Virus record (IMG/VR): IMGVR_UViG_3300017967_000097
Coordinates: 1 to 34,020 of that record
DNA length: 34,020 bases
Strand: one strand, 5' to 3'
Origin: a virus
The position numbers were made by a program, and so were the translations under genes. The notes under the pieces are model-generated. The model searched no databases. It was given only the letters and a program-made list of their open reading frames with translations, and was not told the origin of the DNA. This document shows, piece after piece, positions 17,775 through 25,509 of the stretch; within the stretch, counting starts at the first letter, position 1; the number at the start of each line of letters is the position of its first letter.

Positions 17775-18563
17775 TTAATCCTCCACGATATCTTTAAATG
17801 CGTCAAACACACCACCCGTATTAAACTTTGATTCGGTTGTTGCAAAAGTTTCCGTTAATTTCCCTTTGGTCGATGGTCGACCATTTGGGTTTCGAGTTGA
17901 CTTAACAGGATTTAGTTGAGTAGACCATCTTTCAAACTCATATCGAGATGCGTTGATATCAGCTTGGTGCATAATATGTGGTAATGGTGTCTTTAGAGTT
18001 TGGTCCTTATCATATTTAATATAATACTCTTTATTATTTTCATCATAAAGACCATCGGTTAATTTAATACCAATCCACTCTTCCTCAGTACATTTTATTC
18101 CAAAGTAGTTTAAGTTATAAAAAGTTCTATCATTCAAATTCATCCAATGAATTTTTGGATTGTACTTATAAATCTTACCTTGATTTTTAACATGCCACTC
18201 CGAGTCATTTTTAATATATAAATCTTGAGTTGGTGTTCCTAATTTACCAAGGTCATGATGAAGGGCTGTAAATATTACGGACTCTTTTGTTAAGTCACCC
18301 ATGTTTAAACCCCACTCTTGATTAAGTTCAAACAACTTAACTGCGTTTCGAGTTACACGGAGAACATGGTCGATGTATCCACCAGGAAATGCATTATGAA
18401 AATGTTCAGTTGAAGATGCGGGTGTGTATAACATCCGTTCTTCAAAATGGTCATACATTTTGTTAAGGGATTCCAATCGTTCGCCTGTAAAGGTTTGATT
18501 GATTAGTTTACGAAACTTTTCGTAGTTCTCTACGAGTTCCTCAGCGGTGAAGAAATTTTCCAT
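17775..18563 (-). CDS. HD-domain metal-dependent phosphohydrolase
   Basis: The 262-aa product contains the HD-superfamily metal site: His66 (GGYIDHVLRVT), His103-Asp104 (FTALHHDLGKLG) and Asp202 (HIMHQADINASRYE). HD proteins hydrolyse phosphate esters of nucleotides or nucleic acids, including (p)ppGpp, dNTPs, cyclic dinucleotides and 2',3'-cyclic nucleotides, and the substrate cannot be read here. The loop between the sites carries YIKNDSEWHVKNQGKIYKYN, similar in my memory to phage HD proteins found near nucleotide metabolism genes. The C-terminus is basic and polar (TRNPNGRPSTKGKL). It starts 10 bases after the ClpP gene and ends 2 bases before the membrane-protein gene, so all share the clpP promoter. 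No Shine-Dalgarno is seen before its ATG. Confidence 0.8.
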   Translation of the reverse strand: MENFFTAEELVENYEKFRKLINQTFTGERLESLNKMYDHFEERMLYTPASSTEHFHNAFPGGYIDHVLRVTRNAVKLFELNQEWGLNMGDLTKESVIFTALHHDLGKLGTPTQDLYIKNDSEWHVKNQGKIYKYNPKIHWMNLNDRTFYNLNYFGIKCTEEEWIGIKLTDGLYDENNKEYYIKYDKDQTLKTPLPHIMHQADINASRYEFERWSTQLNPVKSTRNPNGRPSTKGKLTETFATTESKFNTGGVFDAFKDIVED

Positions 18564-18573
18564 TTATGTTTAA

Positions 18574-19218
18574 TTAAATAATTTTGTCGATAATTCCCAA
18601 TTCTAAAGCTTTCTCTGCGGACATAAAGTAATCTGAAGATGAAATGTTTTCCCAATATGCCTTGTCCATCTTTGAGTTGTCGGCCATTAACTGATTACAC
18701 TCGTGTTCTAACTCTTCACTAAATTTGGCGTTAGATTTAACATCACTCAATTTACCTACTACAATGGTAGATAATTGGTGAACCATAATCTTGGAGTGTT
18801 TGGATGCAGCACGAAGGCCAGTTCCACAAGTCAATAATAAAGCAGCTGCCGACATTGCGGCCCCTCGAACAATAATGTTAAACTTGATACCTTGTTCTTT
18901 TTGTGAATTCATGAAATCAATAAGACCAAGTGTTTCTATAACATCTCCACCCGGCGAATTCAATAGAATGTTTATGGTAGTTACTTCACCATTTATTTTT
19001 TTAATCAATCTGACCTTAGATATAATATCAAATATAAGACCTGCTTGAATTTCATCCTGAATTAAGATTACACTGTCGGTAGTGTCAATACCATAATCGA
19101 ATTCACGATAGTATTTACGATGGTTATCGTTTTCATCATTTTGTTCGTAACCCACTCTTAAATCTCCAGCACTTGTGGTACTTCCATATAATTCATCCAT
19201 AAGTTTATTTTTGTTCAA
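18574..19218 (-). CDS. ClpP-like serine protease (S14 family)
   Basis: The 214-aa product matches ClpP proteases in length (E. coli 207 aa) and motifs. It has ILLNSPGGDV (oxyanion region, about 85-93), RGAAMSAAALLLT with the nucleophile Ser123, IMVHQ with His147, and SSDYFMSAEKALELGIID with Asp196. The triad looks complete. Residues 1-45 are polar and lack the usual ClpP start, so the pore-side N-terminus is divergent. ClpP needs an AAA+ partner (ClpX, ClpA or ClpC), and none is seen in this window, so it may use the host unfoldase. Some tailed phages use ClpP-type enzymes as prohead protease, but no capsid genes are nearby. It is driven by a near-perfect Bacteroidota-type promoter (19259-19290) that leaves a leader of about 35 bases. 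Confidence 0.9.
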   Translation of the reverse strand: MNKNKLMDELYGSTTSAGDLRVGYEQNDENDNHRKYYREFDYGIDTTDSVILIQDEIQAGLIFDIISKVRLIKKINGEVTTINILLNSPGGDVIETLGLIDFMNSQKEQGIKFNIIVRGAAMSAAALLLTCGTGLRAASKHSKIMVHQLSTIVVGKLSDVKSNAKFSEELEHECNQLMADNSKMDKAYWENISSSDYFMSAEKALELGIIDKII

Positions 19219-19258
19219 ATTTTTATACTATTAGTATTAATACAATCAATATATTAAA

Positions 19259-19290
19259 CAAATATACAAAAAATAATCTAATAATCCAAA
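19259..19290 (-). promoter_or_regulatory. Bacteroidota-type promoter upstream of the ClpP gene
   Basis: On the minus strand TTTG (19290-19287) is followed by exactly 20 bases and then TATATTTG (19266-19259). This equals the Bacteroidetes consensus (TTTG at -33, TAnnTTTG at -7). The upstream box begins just one base after the stop codon of the membrane-protein gene. The predicted start site near 19253 gives a leader of about 35 bases before the ClpP ATG. Two further promoters in this window (26405-26436 and 33053-33083) share the extended form TTTGGAT...TTTTGTATATT. Confidence 0.75.
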
Positions 19291-19291
19291 C

Positions 19292-20401
19292 TTATTTTCC
19301 CTTTACCTTTACAGTTGATAAATAAGTGTGTTTTGGTGTTTGTCTAACTTGCTTTTCACCATAAAAGTTTCTAGCCTCTTCATCCGTTGGAACAAATGTT
19401 ACTTCTTGTTTTTCTTTTTTGATTGTTTTAGGGATTGTTTCAATCTCCTTTTTTGGAGTTTCGTTTCTTTCTTCTCCCATTTGTTTTGTAGATATTGGTA
19501 TTTGTTCCCCATTCGATTCATCGTTGGTATCATAATTAGAATCAACATTGACGCCAACGATGCCATTGTCAATAATACTATCAGTTCTTTCATCACTATC
19601 CTTATTTGTTAGTTTATTTAATGCGATTACCATTGAGATTGCAAGTGGGTCAAATACAAATACAATCAAAAGGGTAAACCAATTTACAATTACATTCATA
19701 GGTTTGCCTGTTATTTCGGCCATATATCTCAATGGACCTACTTCGGCTGCAACCTCATTGTTGGATTCTAAATCTAATACTTGTAAATCAAGTGAGGTAA
19801 GTGAATCCGTTAATACCTCAATCTTCCTTGCCACTTCATCACGAGATTTTACCGCCGAGTTTAGTTGATTCTCCAACGACTTTCGTTGTGATGAAGATGT
19901 TGTCGTGATAATTTGACCAGTTTCTCTATCACGATACTGAACTTGGTTGTTTGATAATCCGTTCCTTAATTCAGTAATAGACTCACTAAGTTCTTTCTTC
20001 TCTACATTGAAGTAATCCAATTGCTCTTGGAATCGTTCCTTTTTCAATTCAACTACTTGAACTTGTTTATCCATTATACCTAATTGGTCTGCAGTCTTTT
20101 GGTATGCGGATGTTAAGAATCCATATATACCGGCAGAGGTGATTATCATTAGCACACCAACTGCAAGAGTGAGATACCATTTCATCCAACCGGCTTTGTT
20201 CCAATGGTTATGTAAGTAAGATGCAATAATAAGTTTACTAAACTCAAGTGCAGCTGCCATTATAATAACTTCAGTTTTTGCTCCTGCAAATAGAGAGCTT
20301 AAACCAAATACAGAATAGTATGCGGCTGAACCTGCTAATGCAAGAGTACTGATAATCATCAGTATTACAAACCCCGTTTTTTTGTTGAAAAGTTTTTTCA
20401 T
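19292..20401 (-). CDS. Four-helix membrane protein with central coiled coil
   Basis: The 369-aa product has three N-terminal membrane segments (about 9-29, 43-62, 74-96; for example ILMIISTLALAGSAAYYSVF and LTLAVGVLMIITSAGIYGFL). A coiled coil follows over residues about 105-215 (KKERFQEQLDYFNVEKKELS), then a fourth membrane segment near 237-258 (VNWFTLLIVFVFDPLAISMV) and a polar, charged tail. I recall similar membrane-coil proteins in marine T4-like phages, always unassigned. Even membrane crossings put both ends on the same side, with the coil enclosed in one soluble loop. A strong Shine-Dalgarno (AGGAG) precedes the ATG, and the ClpP promoter begins right after its stop. It may remodel or sense the host envelope; this is a guess. 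Confidence 0.65.
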   Translation of the reverse strand: MKKLFNKKTGFVILMIISTLALAGSAAYYSVFGLSSLFAGAKTEVIIMAAALEFSKLIIASYLHNHWNKAGWMKWYLTLAVGVLMIITSAGIYGFLTSAYQKTADQLGIMDKQVQVVELKKERFQEQLDYFNVEKKELSESITELRNGLSNNQVQYRDRETGQIITTTSSSQRKSLENQLNSAVKSRDEVARKIEVLTDSLTSLDLQVLDLESNNEVAAEVGPLRYMAEITGKPMNVIVNWFTLLIVFVFDPLAISMVIALNKLTNKDSDERTDSIIDNGIVGVNVDSNYDTNDESNGEQIPISTKQMGEERNETPKKEIETIPKTIKKEKQEVTFVPTDEEARNFYGEKQVRQTPKHTYLSTVKVKGK

Positions 20402-20535
20402 ATTTCTCCTAAAAAGTTAACTTTATTAACTTATAAACCTGTACTTATTAAAACAAGATTTTATCTTTAAGCTTTTAAGTAATCAAGCAACTTGTTAAGA
20501 ATAAATATTAAATATCTTAATAATAACAAGTATTA
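20402..20535 (-). other. AT-rich intergenic region with inverted repeats before the membrane-protein gene
   Basis: This 134-base gap holds a 7-base inverted repeat AAGTTAA-TAAAG-TTAACTT next to the AGGAG ribosome site of the 369-aa gene. A larger CTTGTTA...TAACAAG repeat of about 40 bases lies just after the UvdE stop. The latter may be a weak terminator, though it lacks a GC-rich stem. A poor promoter match exists (CTTG at 20457-20454, 20 bases, TAAGTTAA at 20433-20426), with one TTAACA further upstream. I do not consider it proven. Confidence 0.35.
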
Positions 20536-21465
20536 TCAAGCATTCCCCATACTATGCCCTAATGTGTGTATACCATAATTGGACAAATAATCCAACACGG
20601 TCAGCTCTTTCATCTTAGCTTCTACCTCAATATCGAGAGAATGACCATATGTGTTAATCTCAGAGTAAATGTAATCTGAGTGTGCTTGGGGTTTTACACC
20701 TTCTTCTTCCAATGTTCGAGATTCAGAATAATGAACCAATGGTTTGTAATCACCCCAAGTCGATATAGCCAACTCAAGTGCATCTTGTTCAGATAATCCA
20801 CCAGTATTAAACTTGTGGTGGTGATAATCAAATGTAATTGGAATGCCGATGTGTTCGTGTAGGTACATAAGGTCTTTCACCGAATACATACTTGCTTTAT
20901 CATCGTTCTCTACGACCAATCGAGATTGTACCGACATTGGTAGTCGTTTGAAGTTATCAATGAAACGATTCATTGCAGATAACTTATCACCATACACACC
21001 ATTACAATGGATGTTGATTGGATTCTGATAACTCCGTTCCAATCCCATAAGGTCGAATATTTCACCATGAAGAGAAAGGTCATTAATTGTGTTCTTAACG
21101 ACTTTCTCGTTAGGAGAAACTAAGACATTGAATGGACCGGGATGTGATGTTATTCGTTGCCCATATGATTTAGCAAGAGTTCCTGCACCTTTAAGTATAT
21201 TACTAAATCTTTCATAGTCAGGCATATCGGACAAATTAAACTCACTTGCCCAAGGTACAATGTCAGATGACATACGAAATAAATTGAAACCATTCTTGTG
21301 ATTCCACTTAATAATTTCAACAAGGTCTTTTACATTTTGTAGAGCGAGGTCAGATGACTTACTAATACCCTCCTTGAGGAATGTCTTTCTAATCATACTA
21401 CGATTGGTAGTAATCTTATTTTTACGAAGACTCATGTTGATACAACAGTATCCTAAATTTGTCAT
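20536..21465 (-). CDS. uvsE: UV-damage endonuclease UvdE/UvsE
   Basis: The product (309 aa from the chosen start) has the TIM-barrel pattern of UV damage endonucleases: MTNLGYCCINMSLR at the start, FNLFRMSSDIVPWASEF, SYGQRITSHPGPFNVL, LVVENDDKASMYSV (metal-binding Glu-Asn), IPITFDYHHHKFN and VHYSESR. These enzymes nick DNA 5' of pyrimidine dimers and abasic sites, giving a photolyase-independent repair route. I chose the ATG at 21465. The frame extends 16 codons upstream, but that part is translated from a terminator hairpin and lies before the predicted transcript start. The same artefact occurs before the 54-aa gene. UvdE is a plausible counterpart of T4 DenV, protecting phage DNA from sunlight in surface water. 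A promoter inside the upstream hairpin drives it. Confidence 0.92.
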   Translation of the reverse strand: MTNLGYCCINMSLRKNKITTNRSMIRKTFLKEGISKSSDLALQNVKDLVEIIKWNHKNGFNLFRMSSDIVPWASEFNLSDMPDYERFSNILKGAGTLAKSYGQRITSHPGPFNVLVSPNEKVVKNTINDLSLHGEIFDLMGLERSYQNPINIHCNGVYGDKLSAMNRFIDNFKRLPMSVQSRLVVENDDKASMYSVKDLMYLHEHIGIPITFDYHHHKFNTGGLSEQDALELAISTWGDYKPLVHYSESRTLEEEGVKPQAHSDYIYSEINTYGHSLDIEVEAKMKELTVLDYLSNYGIHTLGHSMGNA

Positions 21466-21482
21466 AATTAAATCTTTATACC

Positions 21483-21540
21483 TAAAGATAATAAAAAAGG
21501 GGGACTTATCCAAGCCCCCCTATGTTAAGTTTATGTTAAA
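21483..21540 (-). promoter_or_regulatory. Composite promoter of uvdE with duplicated TTAACA box
   Basis: Reading the minus strand: TTTAACA (21540-21534), 5 bases, TTAACAT (21528-21522), 7 bases, CTTG (21514-21511), exactly 20 bases, TATCTTTA (21490-21483). CTTG and TATCTTTA match the Bacteroidota -33 and -7 boxes with one change each. The TTAACA pair is 11 bases apart, one helical turn. The -33 box lies in the stem of the dnaK terminator, and the upstream box overlaps the dnaK stop codon. The same architecture recurs at 28249, 30424 and 30641. Confidence 0.65.
21493..21520 (-). terminator. Rho-independent terminator of dnaK, overlapping the uvdE promoter
   Basis: On the minus strand GGGGGGCTT (21520-21512) pairs with AAGTCCCCC (21507-21499) around a GGAT loop, giving a 9-bp stem with one G-U pair, followed by six T (21498-21493). 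It lies 15 bases after the dnaK stop. A near-copy ends the 254-aa gene at 30651-30678. Confidence 0.88.
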
Positions 21541-23383
21541 TTTCTTCGTGAGGAATATCTTCCGTACTATTACCACTTGCATCTGGTGGTACTTGGTATA
21601 TTCTTGATGTAATTTTATTCCAAGATTCTTCAAGAACCTCTCTTGTCTTACGAATCATTTCAACATCCCTACTTTCCAAATGAGGTTTAACATCATTTAT
21701 CATTTGTGTAACACTTGACTTCTCCTCATCTGATAACTTATCACCCAATGTCTCAAGATTTTTTTCCAATCCATAAACATAACCATCGGTAGAGTTTATA
21801 TAATCAATATCCTCTCTTCGTTTTGCATCATCCTCTCGATTCTTCTCAGCTTCATCACGCATTCTTTGAATATCATCATCAGTCAAACCTGTGCCTGATT
21901 TAATTGTAATATCCTTACTCTGACCCGTTCCGAGGTCTTTAGCCGTTACATTTAAAATACCATTTGCATCTATGTCAAGTGTAACCTCAACTTGAGGTAT
22001 TCCCTTAGGTGCCATTGGTATACCATTTAAATTAAAAAATCCAAGAGTTCTATTGTCTTTAGCTAATGGTCTATCCCCTTGTAAGATATGAATATCTAAT
22101 GATTGTTGATTGTCAGCCACCGTTGAAAAGTTCTGAGATTTACGAACTGGTATGGTAGTGTTTGATTCTATGATAGTTGCCATTACACCACCAATTGTTT
22201 CAATCCCCAATCCAAGTGGTGTTACATCCAATAACAAAACATCGGTAACATCACCACCAAGAATACCACCTTGAATAGCAGCTCCAAGAGCAACTACTTC
22301 ATCTGGGTTCACTCCCTTACTTGGTGTCTTACCAAAATAATCTTTTACCGCGTCTTGAACAATTGGTATACGAGTAGAACCCCCAACAAGAATAACTTCA
22401 TCAATCTCACTAATGTCAATACCGGCATCTTGTACGGCTTGTTTACATGGTTTGATACATCGGTCAATTAAATGAGATGTCATTCTATCAAACTCAGCAC
22501 GAGATAAATTTCTATCAAAATGGATTGGACCACTTGAATTACTTGTAATGTATGGCAAATTAATTGTAGTCGTAGTTGCTGAAGAAAGTTCAATCTTAGC
22601 TTTTTCAGCGGACTCTCTAACTCGTTGTAACGCCAACTCATCATTTTTTAAGTCAATGTTTGATTGTCCTTTAATTGCATCTAAAATCCAATTTGTTAAA
22701 CAATCATCAAAGTTATCACCACCAAGTTGAGTATCTCCATTGGTAGACAAAACTTCAAATACACCATCTCCTAATTCAAGGATTGAAATATCAAATGTAC
22801 CACCACCTAAATCAAAAACAGCCACCTTAGAATCCGAATCTTTTTTATCCAGACCATATGCCAATGCAGCCGCAGTGGGTTCGTTTACAATACGCAAAAC
22901 TTCCAATCCTGCAATCTCACCGGCCTCTTTAGTTGCCTGTCGTTGTGAATCGTTGAAATATGCCGGTACTGTTATAACGGCCTTGGTAACTTCCTCCCCA
23001 AGATATTCTTCAGCAGACCTCCTAATATTTTGAAGGACCATGGCTGAAATTTCTTGTGGGATATAATCTCTATCATTTGCTCTGATATACACTTTGTCAC
23101 CATCTCCCTTAACAACATCATATGTAACATTCAAATGTTCTTTATTTAGTTCAGAGTATCTCTGACCAATAAATCGTTTTACCGAGTATAATGTACTTTT
23201 AGGATTTGTTATAGCAACTCGTTTAGCCGCAGCCCCAACTTTTATTTCACCTTTATCAAATGAAACGATTGAGGGGGTCGTTCGGTTCCCCTCTTGATTA
23301 ATTATAACTTGTGGTTCACCACCTTCAACTACTGCGATACACGAGTTGGTAGTACCTAAGTCAATTCCAATAATTTTAGACAT
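21536..23383 (-). CDS. dnaK: Hsp70 chaperone DnaK
   Basis: The 615-aa product (E. coli 638) is a complete DnaK. The ATPase domain has [10 protein letters not shown], then [31 protein letters not shown] and [14 protein letters not shown]. The interdomain linker is [13 protein letters not shown]. The substrate domain has [23 protein letters not shown] and [20 protein letters not shown] helical lid runs to residue about 595, and the tail ends IPHEEI, not the usual EEVD-like end. I set the start at [10 protein letters not shown] (23383); a longer frame adds 16 residues from the intergenic terminator. Full-length DnaK is rare in phages. No DnaJ or GrpE is visible here, so it may use host cochaperones. 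Hsp20 lies upstream, separated by a terminator-like hairpin that may lower readthrough. Confidence 0.97.
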   Translation of the reverse strand: MSKIIGIDLGTTNSCIAVVEGGEPQVIINQEGNRTTPSIVSFDKGEIKVGAAAKRVAITNPKSTLYSVKRFIGQRYSELNKEHLNVTYDVVKGDGDKVYIRANDRDYIPQEISAMVLQNIRRSAEEYLGEEVTKAVITVPAYFNDSQRQATKEAGEIAGLEVLRIVNEPTAAALAYGLDKKDSDSKVAVFDLGGGTFDISILELGDGVFEVLSTNGDTQLGGDNFDDCLTNWILDAIKGQSNIDLKNDELALQRVRESAEKAKIELSSATTTTINLPYITSNSSGPIHFDRNLSRAEFDRMTSHLIDRCIKPCKQAVQDAGIDISEIDEVILVGGSTRIPIVQDAVKDYFGKTPSKGVNPDEVVALGAAIQGGILGGDVTDVLLLDVTPLGLGIETIGGVMATIIESNTTIPVRKSQNFSTVADNQQSLDIHILQGDRPLAKDNRTLGFFNLNGIPMAPKGIPQVEVTLDIDANGILNVTAKDLGTGQSKDITIKSGTGLTDDDIQRMRDEAEKNREDDAKRREDIDYINSTDGYVYGLEKNLETLGDKLSDEEKSSVTQMINDVKPHLESRDVEMIRKTREVLEESWNKITSRIYQVPPDASGNSTEDIPHEEI

Positions 23384-23405
23384 ATTATTTCTTTTTAATA
23401 TAAGT

Positions 23406-23436
23406 ATGAAAATGGGTGGAATAAAACCCACCCATT
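23406..23436 (-). terminator. Terminator-like hairpin between hsp20 and dnaK
   Basis: On the minus strand AATGGGTGG (23436-23428) pairs perfectly with CCACCCATT (23419-23411) around an 8-base loop, and TTTC follows. The T run is short, so it is probably a partial terminator or mRNA-end stabiliser. It would let some transcription reach dnaK, since no clear promoter exists between the hairpin and the dnaK ATG. Confidence 0.6.
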
Positions 23437-23452
23437 AATCACACATTCATAA

Positions 23453-23800
23453 CTACTTAACTTTTACATCAATCTTTTTTGCTTTTCTATCTTCATACTT
23501 AGGAATAGTAACGGAGAGGATACCATCCTTAGCGATTGCAGATGTTTGGTTAATGTCAAACGCATCGTGAATTTTGTATCTCTTATGGAATGACCGACTT
23601 TCCTTCTCAGCCTTAACTTGTAGCGTTCGGTCTTCAACCGTCACCTCAATATCTTTGTTGGACAAACCTGGAACTTCGAACTCCATAGTCAATACATCAT
23701 CCTTTAGATACGCAGTGTGGTCTGAAATTCTTTGCGAATCCCAACCACCAGAAACCATGTCTGAAATCATGGTATGAAATGTTGAATCAAATAGTGTCAT
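23453..23800 (-). CDS. Small heat-shock protein Hsp20
   Basis: The 115-aa product is an alpha-crystallin-type small heat-shock protein. It has a short N-terminal arm, then DDVLTMEFEVPGLSNKDIEV, TLQVKAEKESRSFHKRYKIH and the family signature AKDGILSVTIPK (A-x3-G-x-L) near residues 90-101. The C-terminal extension is short and ends KKIDVKVK, with a weak IxV-type motif. Small heat-shock proteins hold unfolding proteins until DnaK can refold them, and dnaK follows directly. T4-like cyanophages often carry Hsp20, usually without DnaK. The ATG has a strong Shine-Dalgarno (AAAAGGAG) 6 bases upstream, which a leader hairpin can cover (23809-23837). An E. coli-like promoter with two palindromes precedes it. 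Confidence 0.95.
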   Translation of the reverse strand: MTLFDSTFHTMISDMVSGGWDSQRISDHTAYLKDDVLTMEFEVPGLSNKDIEVTVEDRTLQVKAEKESRSFHKRYKIHDAFDINQTSAIAKDGILSVTIPKYEDRKAKKIDVKVK

Positions 23801-23808
23801 ATATTACT

Positions 23809-23837
23809 CCTTTTAATGTTAATGTGTTATTAAAAGG
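23809..23837 (-). promoter_or_regulatory. Leader hairpin covering the hsp20 Shine-Dalgarno (possible RNA thermometer)
   Basis: In the transcript CCUUUUAAU (23837-23829) pairs perfectly over 9 bp with AUUAAAAGG (23817-23809), with an 11-base loop. The 3' arm contains most of the AAAAGGAG ribosome site, and the ATG follows 8 bases after the stem. Seven of nine pairs are A-U, so the stem should melt easily. This is the layout of RNA thermometers that control small heat-shock genes in bacteria. The sequence does not match ROSE or fourU elements by eye. Confidence 0.55.
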
Positions 23838-23855
23838 ACAAAAGTGATACCAATT

Positions 23856-23898
23856 GTGTATTATAATACACTTTGTCATGTTTAGTGACAAGTTGTCA
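23856..23898 (-). promoter_or_regulatory. hsp20 promoter region with two operator-like palindromes
   Basis: On the minus strand TTGTCA (23891-23886), 17 bases, TATTAT (23868-23863) resembles a sigma-70 promoter, unlike the Bacteroidota-type boxes elsewhere in this window. A perfect 16-base palindrome GTGTATTATAATACAC (23856-23871) covers the -10 box, and TGACAAGTTGTCA (23886-23898) covers the -35 box. A further half-site TTTGTCA is at 23873-23879. These look like repressor sites. The CIRCE element is not present. Confidence 0.45.
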
Positions 23899-24246
23899 GT
23901 TTACCGAAAATGGTTGTGAAGTTCCGATGAATTTATATACACGGGCATTATGCATTTTAGATTGTGGTATTAAAATCATTCCATCCATTTTAAGCATTTC
24001 AATAGTTCGGTCAATTAACTCGGAATCATCACATGAAATAGTTAAATGAGTATCGGTTATAGTAACATCAACCACTCGTTTGTATTCAGCATCATCTACC
24101 TCAGGAACAAACTCATATATTTGGTCAAAATCTTCATCGGTTAGATTAAAAAAATCAAACACATATTCAAGTTTATCCACATCGTTCAAACTCATAAAGA
24201 AGTTGTATTCAGCTTCATCCCAAACCCAATCACCATAATCTTCCAT
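23896..24246 (-). CDS. Acidic protein of unknown function
   Basis: The 116-aa product is strongly acidic in its first half (MEDYGDWVWDEAEYNFFMSL, FNLTDEDFDQIYEFVPEVDD). The second half looks like a small alpha/beta fold (KRVVDVTITDTHLTISCDDS, ELIDRTIEMLKMDGM). GGGAGG is a strong Shine-Dalgarno before the ATG. Its stop codon lies inside the TGACAAGTTGTCA palindrome of the hsp20 promoter, so it is the last gene of the upstream cluster. Its acidity is compatible with a nucleic-acid mimic or protein-binding role, but I have no homology for either. Confidence 0.55.
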   Translation of the reverse strand: MEDYGDWVWDEAEYNFFMSLNDVDKLEYVFDFFNLTDEDFDQIYEFVPEVDDAEYKRVVDVTITDTHLTISCDDSELIDRTIEMLKMDGMILIPQSKMHNARVYKFIGTSQPFSVN

Positions 24247-24268
24247 AGATAGGACCTCCCTATTATAA

Positions 24269-24640
24269 TTATTTGGGAAGTTGTTTATTCAATTCGTTTA
24301 AGTACGATAATGCAGACTTTGATATCGCGGTATTATTCTCTTTGACATATTCTAAACAAATCTCCACGAAGCTTTTTTCAAAGGTATCCGACATGGTATC
24401 CGATATTCTAAAATACATACGATTCAAACGCTCAACCATTTTAGTTTTATACTCTTCGTCAATTTCAGTATCTGACCATAGATAGTAATCTTTTATCTTG
24501 GTCTTTACAATAGTATAGTAGGGGTCGACCTTACTACGAATGATTTGGTCAACCCCACTACTGATGTAGTCAGATAATTCAGTATGTTCATTTGAATCGT
24601 CTTTAAACAACCTTCTAAATAAATCCGATTCCTTTGGCAT
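24269..24640 (-). CDS. Helical protein of unknown function
   Basis: The 123-aa product is charged and predicted helical throughout (MPKESDLFRRLFKDDSNEHT, YTIVKTKIKDYYLWSDTEID, KTKMVERLNRMYFRISDTM, SYLNELNKQLPK). It lies 6 bases after the 99-aa gene and 22 bases before the 116-aa gene, all in the same direction. No domain is recognised. Confidence 0.55.
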   Translation of the reverse strand: MPKESDLFRRLFKDDSNEHTELSDYISSGVDQIIRSKVDPYYTIVKTKIKDYYLWSDTEIDEEYKTKMVERLNRMYFRISDTMSDTFEKSFVEICLEYVKENNTAISKSALSYLNELNKQLPK

Positions 24641-24646
24641 ATTATA

Positions 24647-24946
24647 TTATGATAAAATACCGAGTCTGTATCTTTTCTGAGAAGATTGGATTGCGTCATG
24701 CATAGTGTACATTATCTTTTCACACTCTGCTTTAGTAAGAGGAATCTCCACATTTCCAACAATTAAACTACCAAGAGTAGTTGCGTTTCGAATGGGGAAG
24801 TCCTCCTCTCTCAAGTCAGGATTAAATCCAAAATCAATAGATGAATAATTTGGACCGAACGCCTTTACTTGTCTTTCTTGTTCGGATGAGGTAACTGCGT
24901 CAGACATATTAACATATCCTCGCATCTTGTTTTTGTATGGTCTCAT
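24647..24946 (-). CDS. Conserved phage protein of unknown function
   Basis: The 99-aa product contains FPIRNATTLGSLIVGNVEIP followed by LTKAECEKIMYTMHDAI and ends SQKRYRLGILS. I recall this IRNATTLG...IPLTKxE arrangement from short T4-like phage proteins with no known role. Two starts are possible. The ATG at 24946 gives the full frame but has no Shine-Dalgarno. The ATG at 24907 (MSDAVTSSEQ) has GAGGA about 9 bases upstream and may be the true start, giving 86 aa. Confidence 0.6.
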   Translation of the reverse strand: MRPYKNKMRGYVNMSDAVTSSEQERQVKAFGPNYSSIDFGFNPDLREEDFPIRNATTLGSLIVGNVEIPLTKAECEKIMYTMHDAIQSSQKRYRLGILS

Positions 24947-25007
24947 AACAATGATTTATTTGTTTACAATAAATATAGTTACAAAACTATATAACCTCAA
25001 ATTGAAA

Positions 25008-25307
25008 TTATTTTTTTCTATTTCTACGGGAAATTCTATTAAACTTTTTCTCGTCAATTTGCATATCATGTTTCATGGGATGTGTTCTATCGATATTTTG
25101 CTTCAACCTAACGGCCTCAGCGGCCCACTTCCATGCATCAATAACATTCGATTGAGGTGGAATCATGAAGTCATCACCAATATAACCACCGAAACCATCA
25201 GATATATAATATCGACCATCATTGGTTATCTGAGTTTTTGCTTTAGGAAACTTCTTTAAAACCCGTTTCTTTAATCGATTAAATATTTTCTTCGTGTCGG
25301 TCTGCAT
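25008..25307 (-). CDS. Basic protein of unknown function
   Basis: The 99-aa product is rich in Lys/Arg at both ends (KKIFNRLKKRVLKKFPKAKT, KKFNRISRRNRKK). The centre contains DGRYYISDGFGGYIGDDFMI and DAWKWAAEAVRLKQNIDRTH. The basic ends suggest nucleic-acid contact, but no known fold is recognised. Its ATG lies within the end of the upstream 76-aa gene (29-base overlap), so the two are coupled. An AT-rich gap of 61 bases follows before the next gene. Confidence 0.55.
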   Translation of the reverse strand: MQTDTKKIFNRLKKRVLKKFPKAKTQITNDGRYYISDGFGGYIGDDFMIPPQSNVIDAWKWAAEAVRLKQNIDRTHPMKHDMQIDEKKFNRISRRNRKK

Positions 25308-25509
25308 TTTTTAATGTTTTAGTAAGACCGCGAATAATATGGCAGTCAGATAGTTCTTTATTAACGGAACATGAGTCCATTGTTTTTCCATTTTCAAGAT
25401 GTACTGAATATGTCCATCCCTTTTTTAATCGACTTCGTGAAGTAATGATACCCACTCGGTGAGTACCATTTACTTTCACTACCACTTGTTCGCCTCTTTC
25501 AAATATCAT
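25279..25509 (-). CDS. Small protein with SH3-like barrel pattern
   Basis: The 76-aa product begins MIFERGEQVVVKVNGTHRVG and IITSRSRLKKGWTYSVHLEN. This is the strand-turn pattern of a small SH3/KOW-like barrel that often binds RNA or protein. The fold is inferred from hydrophobic spacing only. Its ATG overlaps the stop of the 66-aa gene (ATGA), and its end overlaps the 99-aa gene, so three genes form one translational unit. Confidence 0.55.
   Translation of the reverse strand: MIFERGEQVVVKVNGTHRVGIITSRSRLKKGWTYSVHLENGKTMDSCSVNKELSDCHIIRGLTKTLKNADRHEENI

Noticed and set aside
21466-21513. 16-codon N-terminal extension of the UvdE frame (MDKSPFF...)
   Set aside because: It is translated from the dnaK terminator hairpin and lies upstream of the predicted transcript start; the conserved UvdE start is MTNLGYC at 21465.
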